DNA of 64,000 nucleotides from Nematostella vectensis (Eukaryota > Cnidaria > Anthozoa > Actiniaria > Edwardsiidae), in NCBI RefSeq assembly GCF_932526225.1, contig NC_064046.1, positions 1,054,001 through 1,118,000 on the forward strand, read 5' to 3'. Below are positions 12,036 to 23,100 of this stretch, piece by piece. Each line of letters starts with the position of its first letter. Positions within the stretch are counted from its first letter, which is position 1. Below the pieces are notes generated by a model, which saw only the letters and a program-made list of their open reading frames with translations, did no database searches and was not told the DNA's origin. The position numbers were made by a program, and so were the translations under genes.

Positions 12036-13029
12036 AATATAACTTGTTTTATATTTGCTTTATTATTGTTCTATATTCATATGAGAAGAAAAACTGAATG
12101 AATTATTTACATGTGAGTGTTGAGGATGTGAATCAAACGTGCGGGAATACAAAATGGATTTTACTAAGAGAGCATGAGGTATCTTATGCTTTCCTGATTT
12201 CACTGAATGGTCAGTGCGAACATAATCCACGAACATCAGCAAAACTGTAGAAGCAACCGTGCGAGCGTGGCGTAAAAAGATAAATATGCCAGGGAAATGA
12301 AACTCGCACTGTCAAAATACAAATATAGAGACTCAACTTTGCAGAAAAGCTATACAAATTGCAGTTATAGTGTAGAAAAAAATATTGCTGTTGTTTTTCT
12401 TAATAGAGTCGTCGTCCGGAGCCAGCCCGTCCAACAGCCAATCAGCGTGCGCCATTTCACCGGAAGTAGTTTCTGTTAGCTCCCATATGATAATGATGCC
12501 TTTTGTCACTAGTGCGAAAAACAAACGTGCTATGCATCATTCTTGGTATCTAATTTCACAAAAATATATAAAATCCCGGTCAGCAAAGACAGAAGATACT
12601 GAGCTTGTTTCCCGAAACAACCTTTGCCTTCAAGTCAAATCGCTCATTCCAAAAAGAGGAAATGGAAACCAAAGTACTGGCACTTATTTGCCATTTTAAC
12701 CAGAATATTTAGACAAATTTAAAACGCACCTGCAATCTTTGTGGTGAAACCCCAACAGGAGAAACCCTGACCTCCATACGTTAGCTCGCTGTCCTCCATT
12801 GCCTAGAATTATATTTAAAACTGCTATTGAATAAACGAATAATCTCGTGTCGACTACACGTATCTCGTGTCCTTGGGTTTCTATTGCGCACGCTTGAGCA
12901 CTCTTGAGCACTCGAATAATTCAAATATTGCGTGCTGTCTATCTAAGAAACATTAACTTGCCTCGCGTGGATATTCATCCCACTTATTACTGTTTTTGGC
13001 GGATTAGGTGATGGTTATCTAGTTGGGTG
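12036..13029. other. non-coding, with a promoter-like patch near 12437-12468
   Basis: No supported exon. Positions 12437-12468 combine a CCAAT box (GCCAATCAG) with an ETS-type core (ACCGGAAGT), typical of CpG-type metazoan promoters. They could serve an unseen first exon of the minus-strand membrane-protein gene, but no transcript evidence is available. Confidence 0.3.
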
Positions 13030-13244
13030 CAGGTCCATACCCAGGATTTTTCTTGAGGGTGTGCGAAATCCTAGAAAGGGGACCTAATATTTCCGGGAGG
13101 GGGGGAGGGATTTCTCTGATAATTTGAAGTATCTCCACGGATTTGGCTACATGCCAAAGTGATCTAGCTGATGCTTAATAGTTTTGTCTACAAATAATAG
13201 CACGTCTATTGAGATCCGAAAGTGGACCTTTGGCCGTTGTAGGT

Positions 13245-13275
<31 letters not shown>

Positions 13276-13294
13276 GGGGGCACCCTCTGTACGG
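13030..13294. mobile_element. decayed MITE, CAGG-CCCGTACCCAGG family, copy 1
   Basis: It begins CAGGTCCATACCCAGGATTT and shares internal blocks with a fuller copy at 62663-63008, such as GTCTACAAA, GCACGTCTATTGAGA and CGAAAGTGGAC. A GT repeat and a G-run of more than 20 lie at 13241-13280. The right terminus is not recognisable. Confidence 0.65.
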
Positions 13295-13469
13295 TATAAG
13301 ATATACAATGGTGGATCTAGGGGTAGGCCAAGCAAGCAAACGGCCTAAACTATTTACAGAATAAATATAAGAAAATCCACAAAGGAACAATGAATCCGTC
13401 CCCCTTTCTTCACACCCTTTCTTCGGTTCCCCCTATATGGAACTCTGGGATCCGCCCCTGATATGAGCG

Positions 13470-13705
13470 CCCTTTTGGTGCTCATCTAGCCTCCTCCGCA
13501 GGCGTTTCTGAACGTTAGAAACCGAGACTCGGGATTCCTGTGGTCGACAAATTCCTTTGTTATTGGGGGGGAGGGGACAATGCCAAAAGCGGAAAAAGAG
13601 GGAAGACCCGCTCGAAGCATCACCACAGGAATCCCGAGCGCCTGTGTTTCTTTTCTGCTGCTTTTGGGCAAAGCGATGCGTGCGGGGGAGGCTAGTGCTC
13701 ATCAT
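13470..13705. mobile_element. foldback element with about 75-bp arms
   Basis: The left arm contains GTGCTCATCTAGCCTCC and CTCGGGATTCCTGTGGT (13528-13544). The right arm has the inverse, ACCACAGGAATCCCGAG (13622-13638) and GGAGGCTAGTGCTCAT. The spacer is about 75 bp. Short frames across it on both strands are structural by-products. A half-related sequence occurs near 52725-52795. Confidence 0.6.
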
Positions 13706-14199
13706 AGGAGCCGCCAATTGAGGGCTCGTGTTATTAAAGAAAAAAAGGCTTCTCATTCAAGACCTTGAGCGGCCGCTCACACAGCCACTGAGTTTAATCA
13801 CCCTTTAAAAGATCCGGAAACGAAGGGGGCTTTTATATCATGCAAACAAAATATTTATTATTTTTTTCGGGGTCCGGTATCCATCAAATCGCGCGCTCTG
13901 ATTGGCTCATGCACCTGGGGAGAAGGGGACCTTAAAAGGGGAATAATGGTTGTGATACGGGTAGAGGTAGGTGGCAGGGGTGAGGGCGGGAGGGTCATTG
14001 TGGGGATAATGCTACGGTGAGTGGAGTTGGACTATAAGGAGTGTCCTGGATAGTGATGCAGTTGTTCTTACCATGGCGTATAGGGTGAATGGGAAGATTG
14101 GGAAGGAGGTAGTGGGTAGGGAGGTATAGACCGGAAAACAAAATGGCTGATAAGGGGTAAGGTGTACATGCTGGTGGAGAAAGAAGTGAGTTAAAATAT

Positions 14200-15560
14200 A
14201 ATGAAAACAAAAAAAGTTCATATCCTACGATCCGGACCTCGCGATACCGGACCGCTCACCTCCAAAGCTCGCCTGCCTTTGGATTTTCTCGATCTCTGCT
14301 ACTATCAGGTTAGCGGTGTATGGGTCCCATATCTCACACCCATATTCAAGGAGTGGTCTTACCAGGCTGTTGTAGGCTGTCTCTCTGACCTCGCGATGGC
14401 AGTTTGAAAGGTTCCTTCTAAGTAGCCCAAGCACCCTGTTGGCATGTTTTGGGATGTCCGCTATATGCCGATTCCATTTTAGGTCGTGAGTTTTTGTCAT
14501 CTCCAGATATCATCCCTTTCACAGTTTCCAATGGGGTGTCATCAAGATAGTACAGGAACGGTGTATTGTGGCGCGTTTTCCGGGATACACGAATTATCTT
14601 CCATTTGCTAGGTTCGAATTTCTTAGACCACTGTTTAGTGACCCAAGCTTTGTTATGTCTCTCTCAGCAAATTACAATCTGTATTCGTGCGAATAGTACG
14701 GTAACAGATACAATTGTCTGCAGGTGGATCTCTGAGTCAATGTCCTTTACAATATCGTTGATGAATAAATTAAACAGAACAGGACCCAGCACTATCCCTT
14801 GAAGAACGCCTGACTTCACCGTTAGCCAGTTGCTTTTGGCTCCATTGACGACTACCCTTTGATAACGATTCGAAAGAAAAGAGTCAAGCCATCGGAGAGT
14901 TGCACCAGATATTCCGTAGCTACGTAACTTGTGTGGCACACTATCGAATGCCTTGGCGAAATCAAGTATGAAAGCGTCCGTCTGGAAATCGCGATCCAGA
15001 GCTAGGGCCTAGTCGTTGACAACATGGCATTACTGGGTCACACAACTATGCGATGCTCTAAAAGCGTGTTGTCGGTCTGTGTGTTATAGGTATCAAGGTG
15101 GAGCATCAAGTTGGAGTACACAATATGTTCCAGCAACTTACAGACGTTGCAAGCTGGTGGCACAGGACGATAGTTACCAGCATGTGATCTGTCGCCTTTT
15201 TGTGGATAGGACATATGTTAGCTAAGAGCTAGTCCCGAAATTTCTCCTGTGTCAAGCGACCTCTGAAACATTGAGCGTAGGAAGGGTGCAGCGACCTGCG
15301 CAACCTCTTTTTAAGGGGTGGATATCGTCCGGCCCTGCCGCTTTTCAAGCCTTCTAATAACTTGAGCACGCCTGCAACGGTGACAATGATGTCGGGCATG
15401 GAAGGGAAGCGGGGGCGTAGAAGAGGGATGGCATTTGTATCTTCTTTCGAGAAGTTCCTCTGAAACTGGTGGTTAAGTCTCTCACAAGTGAAGCTATTCA
15501 ACGCTTTCCCAGGCGCGTACACAAGGGGGTGCGCGCGCATCCAGTGGGTCATTTCTTATT
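14200..15560 (-). pseudogene. decayed non-LTR retrotransposon reverse transcriptase
   Basis: Minus-strand fragments in several frames reconstruct most of a LINE-type reverse transcriptase (CR1/Jockey-like by motif style). In order: an N-terminal segment with PDIIVTVAGVLKLLEGLKSG (about 15229-15552), KLLEHIVYSNLMLHL (about 15090-15170), the motif A region [20 protein letters not shown] (about 14930-14990), a motif B region with [20 protein letters not shown] (14750-14810), then [12 protein letters not shown], and a C-terminal thumb region with SLVRPLLEYGCEIWDPYTA (14290-14350). Frameshifts and stops separate the pieces, and the usual ADD of motif C reads ADN, so the copy is dead. No endonuclease domain or tail was identified. 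Confidence 0.85.
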
Positions 15561-16671
15561 AAGGAGTCTTACTTAAGGAGTCAAATACTATGCTTTTACC
15601 ATGACACCATAACTGCGCCAATTTCCCCCAGCCAATCCTGGGTACGCGCCTGCTTTCCCTCTCCTCTACTTCAATATCAACCAAATACACGGACAAAATC
15701 TTATGGTCATGTGGACACACACGATGATGGCTGGAAAATTATCAGCACGAGTTTGAAGAACTTGTACCATCTCTAAAAACAGAGTAGTTTTAGCTGACGA
15801 CTCGAGACACCTTACTGTCCACGGGCGTCAGAATTGACGATAGTGATGGTAATGTATGGTTTGGTTAATTTTTGGTGCTTACACTGTCTTTGAAGGTACA
15901 TTATTTCCTTTTTGCTCTATATAGCTACAGACGAGAACTTTGCAACGGTAGTACGCATCTCTTGCTCTTTAAAATGGTTAACCCAGCCAGGGCGAGGAGA
16001 TAACCGCTGCCGTGTGGGTTTGCTTGGTTTCCGCTCTTAGTGTCAACGCAAGGCTTTATGGGAGCAAAACAACAACAACAACATCATCAACAACAACAAC
16101 ATCACCAATAAAAATACTCAACCATTTCTTTAATTTCATTTGTCTTGAAGACCTTTATAAATCTGTATTTTATAGAAAATTATGTACAATAAATATGCAT
16201 CCCTATGGTTGCCCAATTTAAAGGCGCATTGTCACCAGTTTACTTCCGGTCGATTGCGTAGCAATCTCCGATGATTTTTAACGGAAAACGCGAAAAATAT
16301 TTCAACATATTGAAAGCAGTGTGTTTATTGGAAGTTTCTTTGAGGATGTGATTGATAATTTAGAACGGATGGCCTGTTATATAACTCGGTCTGTAATAGA
16401 TTCTATTGTCTATTAACGGTTGAGGTTTCCGTCGGACATCCGGTAGTGAACTAGTGACAATGCGGCTTTAAGTAGGGGGGTCTGGAGTATGGTACCATGT
16501 GCATTTTGTTTCCATAAGAATTTTCTGAAAACTTCCTATAATACAATAAACTGAATTCGCCTATACAAAAGCTAATAAATAGCGATAAAATAGGTGGATT
16601 TATATTATATTGTTAGATGCTGTCTCACGGATTATCTCAGGCACACGCGTCTGACGAGTCTTATGGATAGT
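15561..16671. other. non-coding stretch between the LINE and NHE8
   Basis: No exon recognised. It contains a short CAACAACAACATC-type microsatellite (about 16068-16105). The minus-strand AATAAA equivalent nearest to the NHE8 stop that I noticed is at about 16324-16329, roughly 850 bp downstream of it. Confidence 0.5.
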
Positions 16672-17020
16672 GTTAATACAGTAGAACCCCGCTAACTCGA
16701 ACTCCAACGGGTCTTGTGGATAGTGGTAATACAGTAGAACCCCGCTAACTCGAACTCTGACGGGTCTTATGGATAGTGGTAATACAGTAGAACCTCGCTA
16801 ACTCGAACTCTGGCGTGTCTTATGGATAGTGGTAATACAGTAGAACCCCGCTAACTCGGACTCCAACGGGTCTTGTGGATAGTGGTAATACAGTAGAACC
16901 CCGCTAACTCAAACTCTGATGGGTCTTATGGATAGTGGTAATACAGTAAAACCCCACTAACTCGAACTCTGGAAGGTCTTATGGATAGTGGTAATATAGT
17001 AGAACCCCGCTAACTTGAAC
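16672..17020. repeat. 53-bp tandem array carrying a MITE terminus
   Basis: Seven copies of a 53-bp unit, each with CAGTAGAACCCCGCTAACTC followed by GGGTCTTATGGATAGTGGTA. The first part resembles the terminus of the MITE family seen at 6678-6812 and, less closely, at 6403-6534. The array lies about 160 bp downstream of the NHE8 stop codon. Confidence 0.9.
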
Positions 17021-17178
17021 TAATAGCTGTAAACAGATTTGATTAGAGGAATACAAATATCGCTGGATTCTGTATTATGAGAGTGCTTGAGACCCGCCGA
17101 TATAGCCATAAAAGACACGCTTAATGGTCGCACTGTGTGGCTTACAACACTAATTATTATTAAATTATCATCAAAGAT

Positions 17179-20100
17179 TCAAGTCCGATTCTCCATCTCG
17201 TCCTCCGAGTTGGGACCGCTGTACACCTCGTTGTACATCTGGCTGGTCAACCTCTGCATCTCCTGGTGCGCGTTGCGAACGTCCTGCGAAGAGTATAACA
17301 TTAATCACCGGGGTGTAGCCAGGACCTGGGGCGCGACAAAAATCTTTGGCGTATTTTTATTATTATCATCAATCGCCAAACTTTATTCTTTTCGCCTATG
17401 ATATCTAACCTCCCCCCCCCCCCCCCACCTCCCCCCTCTGGAAACAAATCCTTCGCCTTATTACAACACTCAAGCAAGATGATGTAGGAGCTATTTACAT
17501 GCATGGAGCACATGTTCAAATACAAACACCATTTCGTGCTGGAAATTTCGTTCGAGGATCCAACGGCTTTTTTCTTCAGGCACGAAATAATCACAATGGA
17601 AAGTCAGGCCAAATAAATCGTCAGCGAAAAAAGTCAGCAAACTGCTCTTGGGGTCAAGTGTGAACCATAGGGTCCGTGTTTAAAACAAATTTCCTTTTAT
17701 CACGCGCGCCTAGCACGCATCGAACAGAGCGCGGGAAGGGTGACGCATGGAAAAGAGCGCACCAGGAATGACGCATCCAAATTGCGTTTATGACGTCCAC
17801 CCGTTTTAAAGATACAGCCTAGATCAAACTATAACAAGTTCACTGCCGAGATCTTTAGGGGCTAAAAGAATGAATCAAGCTGATGGTTTCAATCATAAAC
17901 GAAATTAGCTCAGAAGTCGGCGCATATGCTTTAACAAAGCGAACCTCTTTCATTTATCGCCTCGCATGGCAAGCTGAGGGTCTCTTTGAAAAAGAAACTT
18001 GCAGGTATTTGCTCGAGAAGCCGGAGCTTAATGTTCTCTACATAATTCTTAAATAGTCGCATACTTGTCGAGTGAACTTTCTGGTAAAGAAGGGCAGAAA
18101 GTACTTGGCGTCGAGTCGAATGAAACCCTTCCTGGCCTTGCGCTGGACACGCCATTCGTCATCTGTCAGCTGGTCCGCATCAAGAGCAGTGCCCTGGAAA
18201 ACACCAACGACATAACACATCACAACATGCGTCCAGAGCAGAGCCCTGGAAAACACCAGCGACATAACACATTACAACATGCGTCCAGAGCAGAGCCCTG
18301 TAAAACACCAAGACATAACACATTACAACATGCGTCCAGAGCAGAGCCCTGGAAAACACCAAGACATAACACATTACAACATGCGTCCAGAGCAGTGCCC
18401 TGGAAAACACCAGCGACATAACACATTACAACATGCGTCCAGAGCAGTGCCCTGGAAAACACCAGCGACATAACACATTACAACATGCGTCCAGAGGAGA
18501 GCCCTGAAAACACCAGCGACATAGCACATCACAACATGCGTCCAGAGCAGAGCCCCGGAAAACACCAGCGACATAACACATTACAACATGCGTCCAGAGC
18601 AGAGCCCTGGAAAACACCAACAACATAACACATTACAACATGCGTCCAGAGCAGAGCCCTGTAAAACACCAAGGACATAACACATTACAACATGCGTCCA
18701 GAGCAGAGCCCTGGAAAACACCAGCGACATAACACATTACAACATGCGTCCAGAGCAGAGCACTGGAAAACACCAACAACATAACACATTACAACATGCG
18801 TCCAGAGCAGTGCCCTGGAAAACACCAGCGACATAACACATTACAACATGCGTCCAGAGCAGAGCCCTGTAAAACACCAAGGACATAACACATTACAACA
18901 TGCGTCCAGAGCAGAGCCCTGGAAAACACCAGCGACATAACACATTACAACATGCGTCCAGAGCAGAGCCCTGTAAAACACCAAGGACATAACACATTAC
19001 AACATGCGTCCAGAGCAGTGCCCTGTAAAACACCAAGGACATAACACATTACAACATGCGTCCAGAGCAGTGCCCTGTAAAACACCAAGGACATAACACA
19101 TTACAACATGCGTCCAGAGCAGAGCCCTGTAAAACACCAAGACATAACACATTACAACATGCGTCCAGAGCAGAGCCCTGTAAAACACCAAGGACATAAC
19201 ACATTACAACATGCGTCCAGAGCAGAGCCCTGTAAAACACCAACGACATAACACATTACAACATGCGCAATGGCAGATGGAACACTTCAAATAATGAAAA
19301 TAATATTTAAAATAACATAATGAAAATAATCGTGGAAAATAAAAAAAACACAACTCACATCAAAACAAGTACGATGGCAGACAGAGGTACATAGAAGTAC
19401 TTAGAGTACGTTTACATGGGCTGATTTTGTCCAAGCCGTTCAATAATATGACCTTGTTTTAGACGCCAAAAGTGTATACAATATGTAAAACCACTATCCC
19501 ATTACATGTAACTCTACACACTGTGTAGAGGTGAAGGGGTAGTGGTCATGGTAGGTAGGTGTCAACGTACCTCTGTTTCCGTCTTGCTGAGCGTCAACCC
19601 CTCAGACGCGGTGTCCGCCTTCAGGAGCTGGAACCGCAATACAACGGGTAAGGTGGGTTAGTAAAGTAATGTATTTATATCCAGGCAATGGAGAAGACAA
19701 TGGTCTCGAGCCAATGCATTAGATCACTATGAGCATTAGCGGGGTAGTCGCAGGGTGTTATTACAGGGTGCTGAGTATTGTCACCTTGGGTAGCGGCAGA
19801 GTGGGGTAATGGTTTCTAAGGTGTAACAGGGTGTAGAGCATTAGCAGGGTAATCACAGGGTGTAAGTACAGGGTGTCAACTCATGTCACCTTGATTAGCG
19901 AAAGAGTGGGGTAACAGTTTGTAAAGTATAACAGGGTGTAAGTACAGGGTGTCAACTCATGTCACCTTGAGTAGCGGAAGAGTGGGGTAACAGTTTGTAA
20001 AGTATAACAGGGTGTTAGTAAAGGGTGTCAACTCATGTCACCTTGAGTAGCGGAAGAGTGGGGTAAGGGTTTGTAAAGTATAACAGGGTGTAAGTACAGG

Positions 20101-23100
20101 GTGTCAACTCATGTCACCTTGAGTAGCGGAAGAGTGGGGTAACAGTTTGTAAAGTATAACAGGGTGTTAGTAAAGGGTGTCAACTCATGTCACCTTGAGT
20201 AGCGGAAGAGTGGGGTAACAGTTTGTAAAGTATAACAGGGTGTTAGTAAAGGGTGTCAACTCATGTCACCTTGAGTAGCGGAAGAGTGGGGTAACAGTTT
20301 GTAAAGTATAACAGGGTGTAAGTACAGGGTGTTAACTCATGTCACCTTGAGTATTGGCAGGGTGGAACCACCTAAGCACAAGATGGTAAAGAGTACGATG
20401 ATGAGTGTGGAGGTGATGAGCACATGCCGCTTAGCATCATCCAGTTGAAGGTGAAGCACTAGAGCAAAGGCAACAGCTCCACGCAGGCCTGCAAGCACAG
20501 GACAAGTGTAAGGTAAGCAGGTACAAGCGTAATTCTACTTTAGGAAATAGCAACAATCAAGTTTTACATCAATAAACTCTAAAATTCCATGTTCAAATCT
20601 CATCAATACTTCATTGTTTCTGATGTAATATGCTTAGCAACATAGCATGATCAGAAAACATATATAGGGGGGGGGGTGAATAGGGGTACGTAAATCCGCC
20701 GACCCGCAACATTTTCGGGGCAAATCCGTGGATCCGCAGATATTTTTAGATCCGCATGGTTTGACAGATAAACAATAGCATGGATTGAAATTCATTTAAA
20801 ATCCGAAATTCAACCGTCAAAGCAGTCAAAATCCGAAATCCGTGCCCAAATTGTCAACAGATCCGTGATCCGCCGTATTTCCAAAATCTGTCAATCGGCT
20901 GAAATAATAATCAAAATCCATAATCCGTGAGCATTTCAAGGCTGAATCCGCCGATCCGCGAACCTATTACCCCCCTCCATATATGACTAGGGCTTTATCA
21001 TATTTTAAATGCACAGAAGAGGGACATTCCCTCAGGCCCTTCTCTCAGTGATGCTTGCACCTTCAACAATACATGAAAACACATTCCACAGTAGAAGCAA
21101 AAGCTTACCACTAAACCACATGATAAACTGGGTCTTTCTGTTTAGCTTGGTTTCTCTGAACTGATTGACTAATGCTGACAGGGGGTAGATGTTAACAGCA
21201 CGCCCAAGTAAGCACAAGATCTGGTGAACAGAGTTCAAATGAATTCAATCAAATCTCACATAGATTGGTATAGATGTGAACACCAGTGCCCAGGTAAGCA
21301 CAAGATATGATGAACAAAGTTCAATCAAAACTCAAATAAGTCAGTATAGAACACTATGAACACTTCCATGTTTATCATTATACCAAGGAATTTTCCCATA
21401 TATTTCAGTGCAATTTTGCTGGGGCGGGGGAAGTTGATTGGTTATACAGATAATATTGTTTAACCAAGCTTCCACTGTATGCTCCAATACAGAGCTAACA
21501 TGATGTCTGGCGTTTGCTTTCAAAATAACCATTTTGACATTTTTTTTTACTTACAATACTCCAGATGACAAATGCAGGTTTGAAGATGTGCTTAAAACTA
21601 AATATTGCCATTCCAAGATAAGCAAACACACAGGTTTCTGTTAAAAGAGAAAAGGGAGGTTGAAGCAGTTTTCATTATACAGTCAGATAATTACTTCACT
21701 TCACTTCACTGATAATTACACAGCCGTAGCAGGCCACCTAAGGGGGGGCACAATATAGAAACAGTAACTGGTAGATTTATGCTAAAATATCTTGCCTACA
21801 AAAGACAACTGAGTCTAAGGTTTTACAGCTAGAAATCACTGACTATTTTAATAGTCAGTGATGTTTAAAAACATAAGAATTCGACCAATTTAACAAAAAT
21901 TCGATGGTTAGATTTGGGAAAAAACAATCGTTCATAAGACGTGTTGTAAAGCCCTATTATCGGACAGCAGATTTCTTCTAAAAGAACAACTAGAAAATCA
22001 TGCTTCATTGTCATTAAAATACTGCAGACAATAATTGTTGACATATGTACTTTGCAAAACTCACGATTTTAGTTTGCTTCTCTGTAGCAAGCAATTCAAA
22101 ACACATGCATCGCGCGAGTGACAAACTGCATGACGAAATGTGCGTTTGCTCATCGATTGCTCAAATTTACGTTGAATCGTTCGATGATTGCTTGACTATC
22201 TGATAATAGGGCACCGAGGCTAGGTACAAACAATTCGAGCTTTCCCAAAGTGTCTACGGAAACAGAGGCCAAATAGCACCCTGGGAGATCAACAACAAAA
22301 TGGCGGATTTGCTGAGCGACTTTCATCACGATCGGTAAATCTTGGACTTTTTTACGTCTCTTTTTCGTCGGGTATTCAAGTGAAAGAGAGGATTTCAATC
22401 ACCATTTTAGGGTGCGTGAGAGAAAATTATTTCTAGTTTTGCAAAACAATAAACACTTGAAAAAGCTTCAGAATACATGTTTTCTGAATGTTGTTTCTTC
22501 AACTCGGAGGGTCATTTTTCGGCGTGTTTTCCTATTGCTTGAGATATTTACAATTTTTTTTCGAGTGTCTGATAATAGGGCACTGTCCGACAATAGGTAC
22601 CACTACCTTAATTTCCTTAATTTTTTTTAAATTGGGGGGAGGGAGGGGGGTGGTACAGGCCCCCGGTGCCCAACCCTCTGCTGCCGCTGACTTACCAGAC
22701 ATGAAGGCTGCTGTGCGAAAGATCTGCTGTACGGTGATCTGGGTCATGGGCGACAGGTTAAAATGCGTGTAGTGTGACATACAGATTGCACAAAAAAGGA
22801 TGGCCATGATACCTGTTGACAATAAAATAAAAACACATTTTTTGGCACACGTACTAAACCCTGTGTCCATTTGAAAAAAGAATGATGCCCAGTACAAACC
22901 AAGGGCATACCAAGGAGGTGTGCAGGGCACATATCACCTCCCTTGTCCACCAAAAAGTGGGTAATTTCTTATTGAATGCTGATAATACCAATCATTATGG
23001 TGAATCATAAACATTTGATAGAAAACATCTCTGAACAGGAACACTGACAGGCCAAATAAGTTTATTCAATGCCAAAAGTATTCCCAATGTTGCTCAAGAT

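Noticed and set aside
13433-13768. Overlapping 107- and 62-codon frames on both strands
   Set aside because: They lie across the foldback element arms and have no recognisable domain.
18065-19266. Regular repeats resembling a CRISPR array
   Set aside because: Units are contiguous with no unique spacers, and the unit is a copied splice acceptor in an animal gene.
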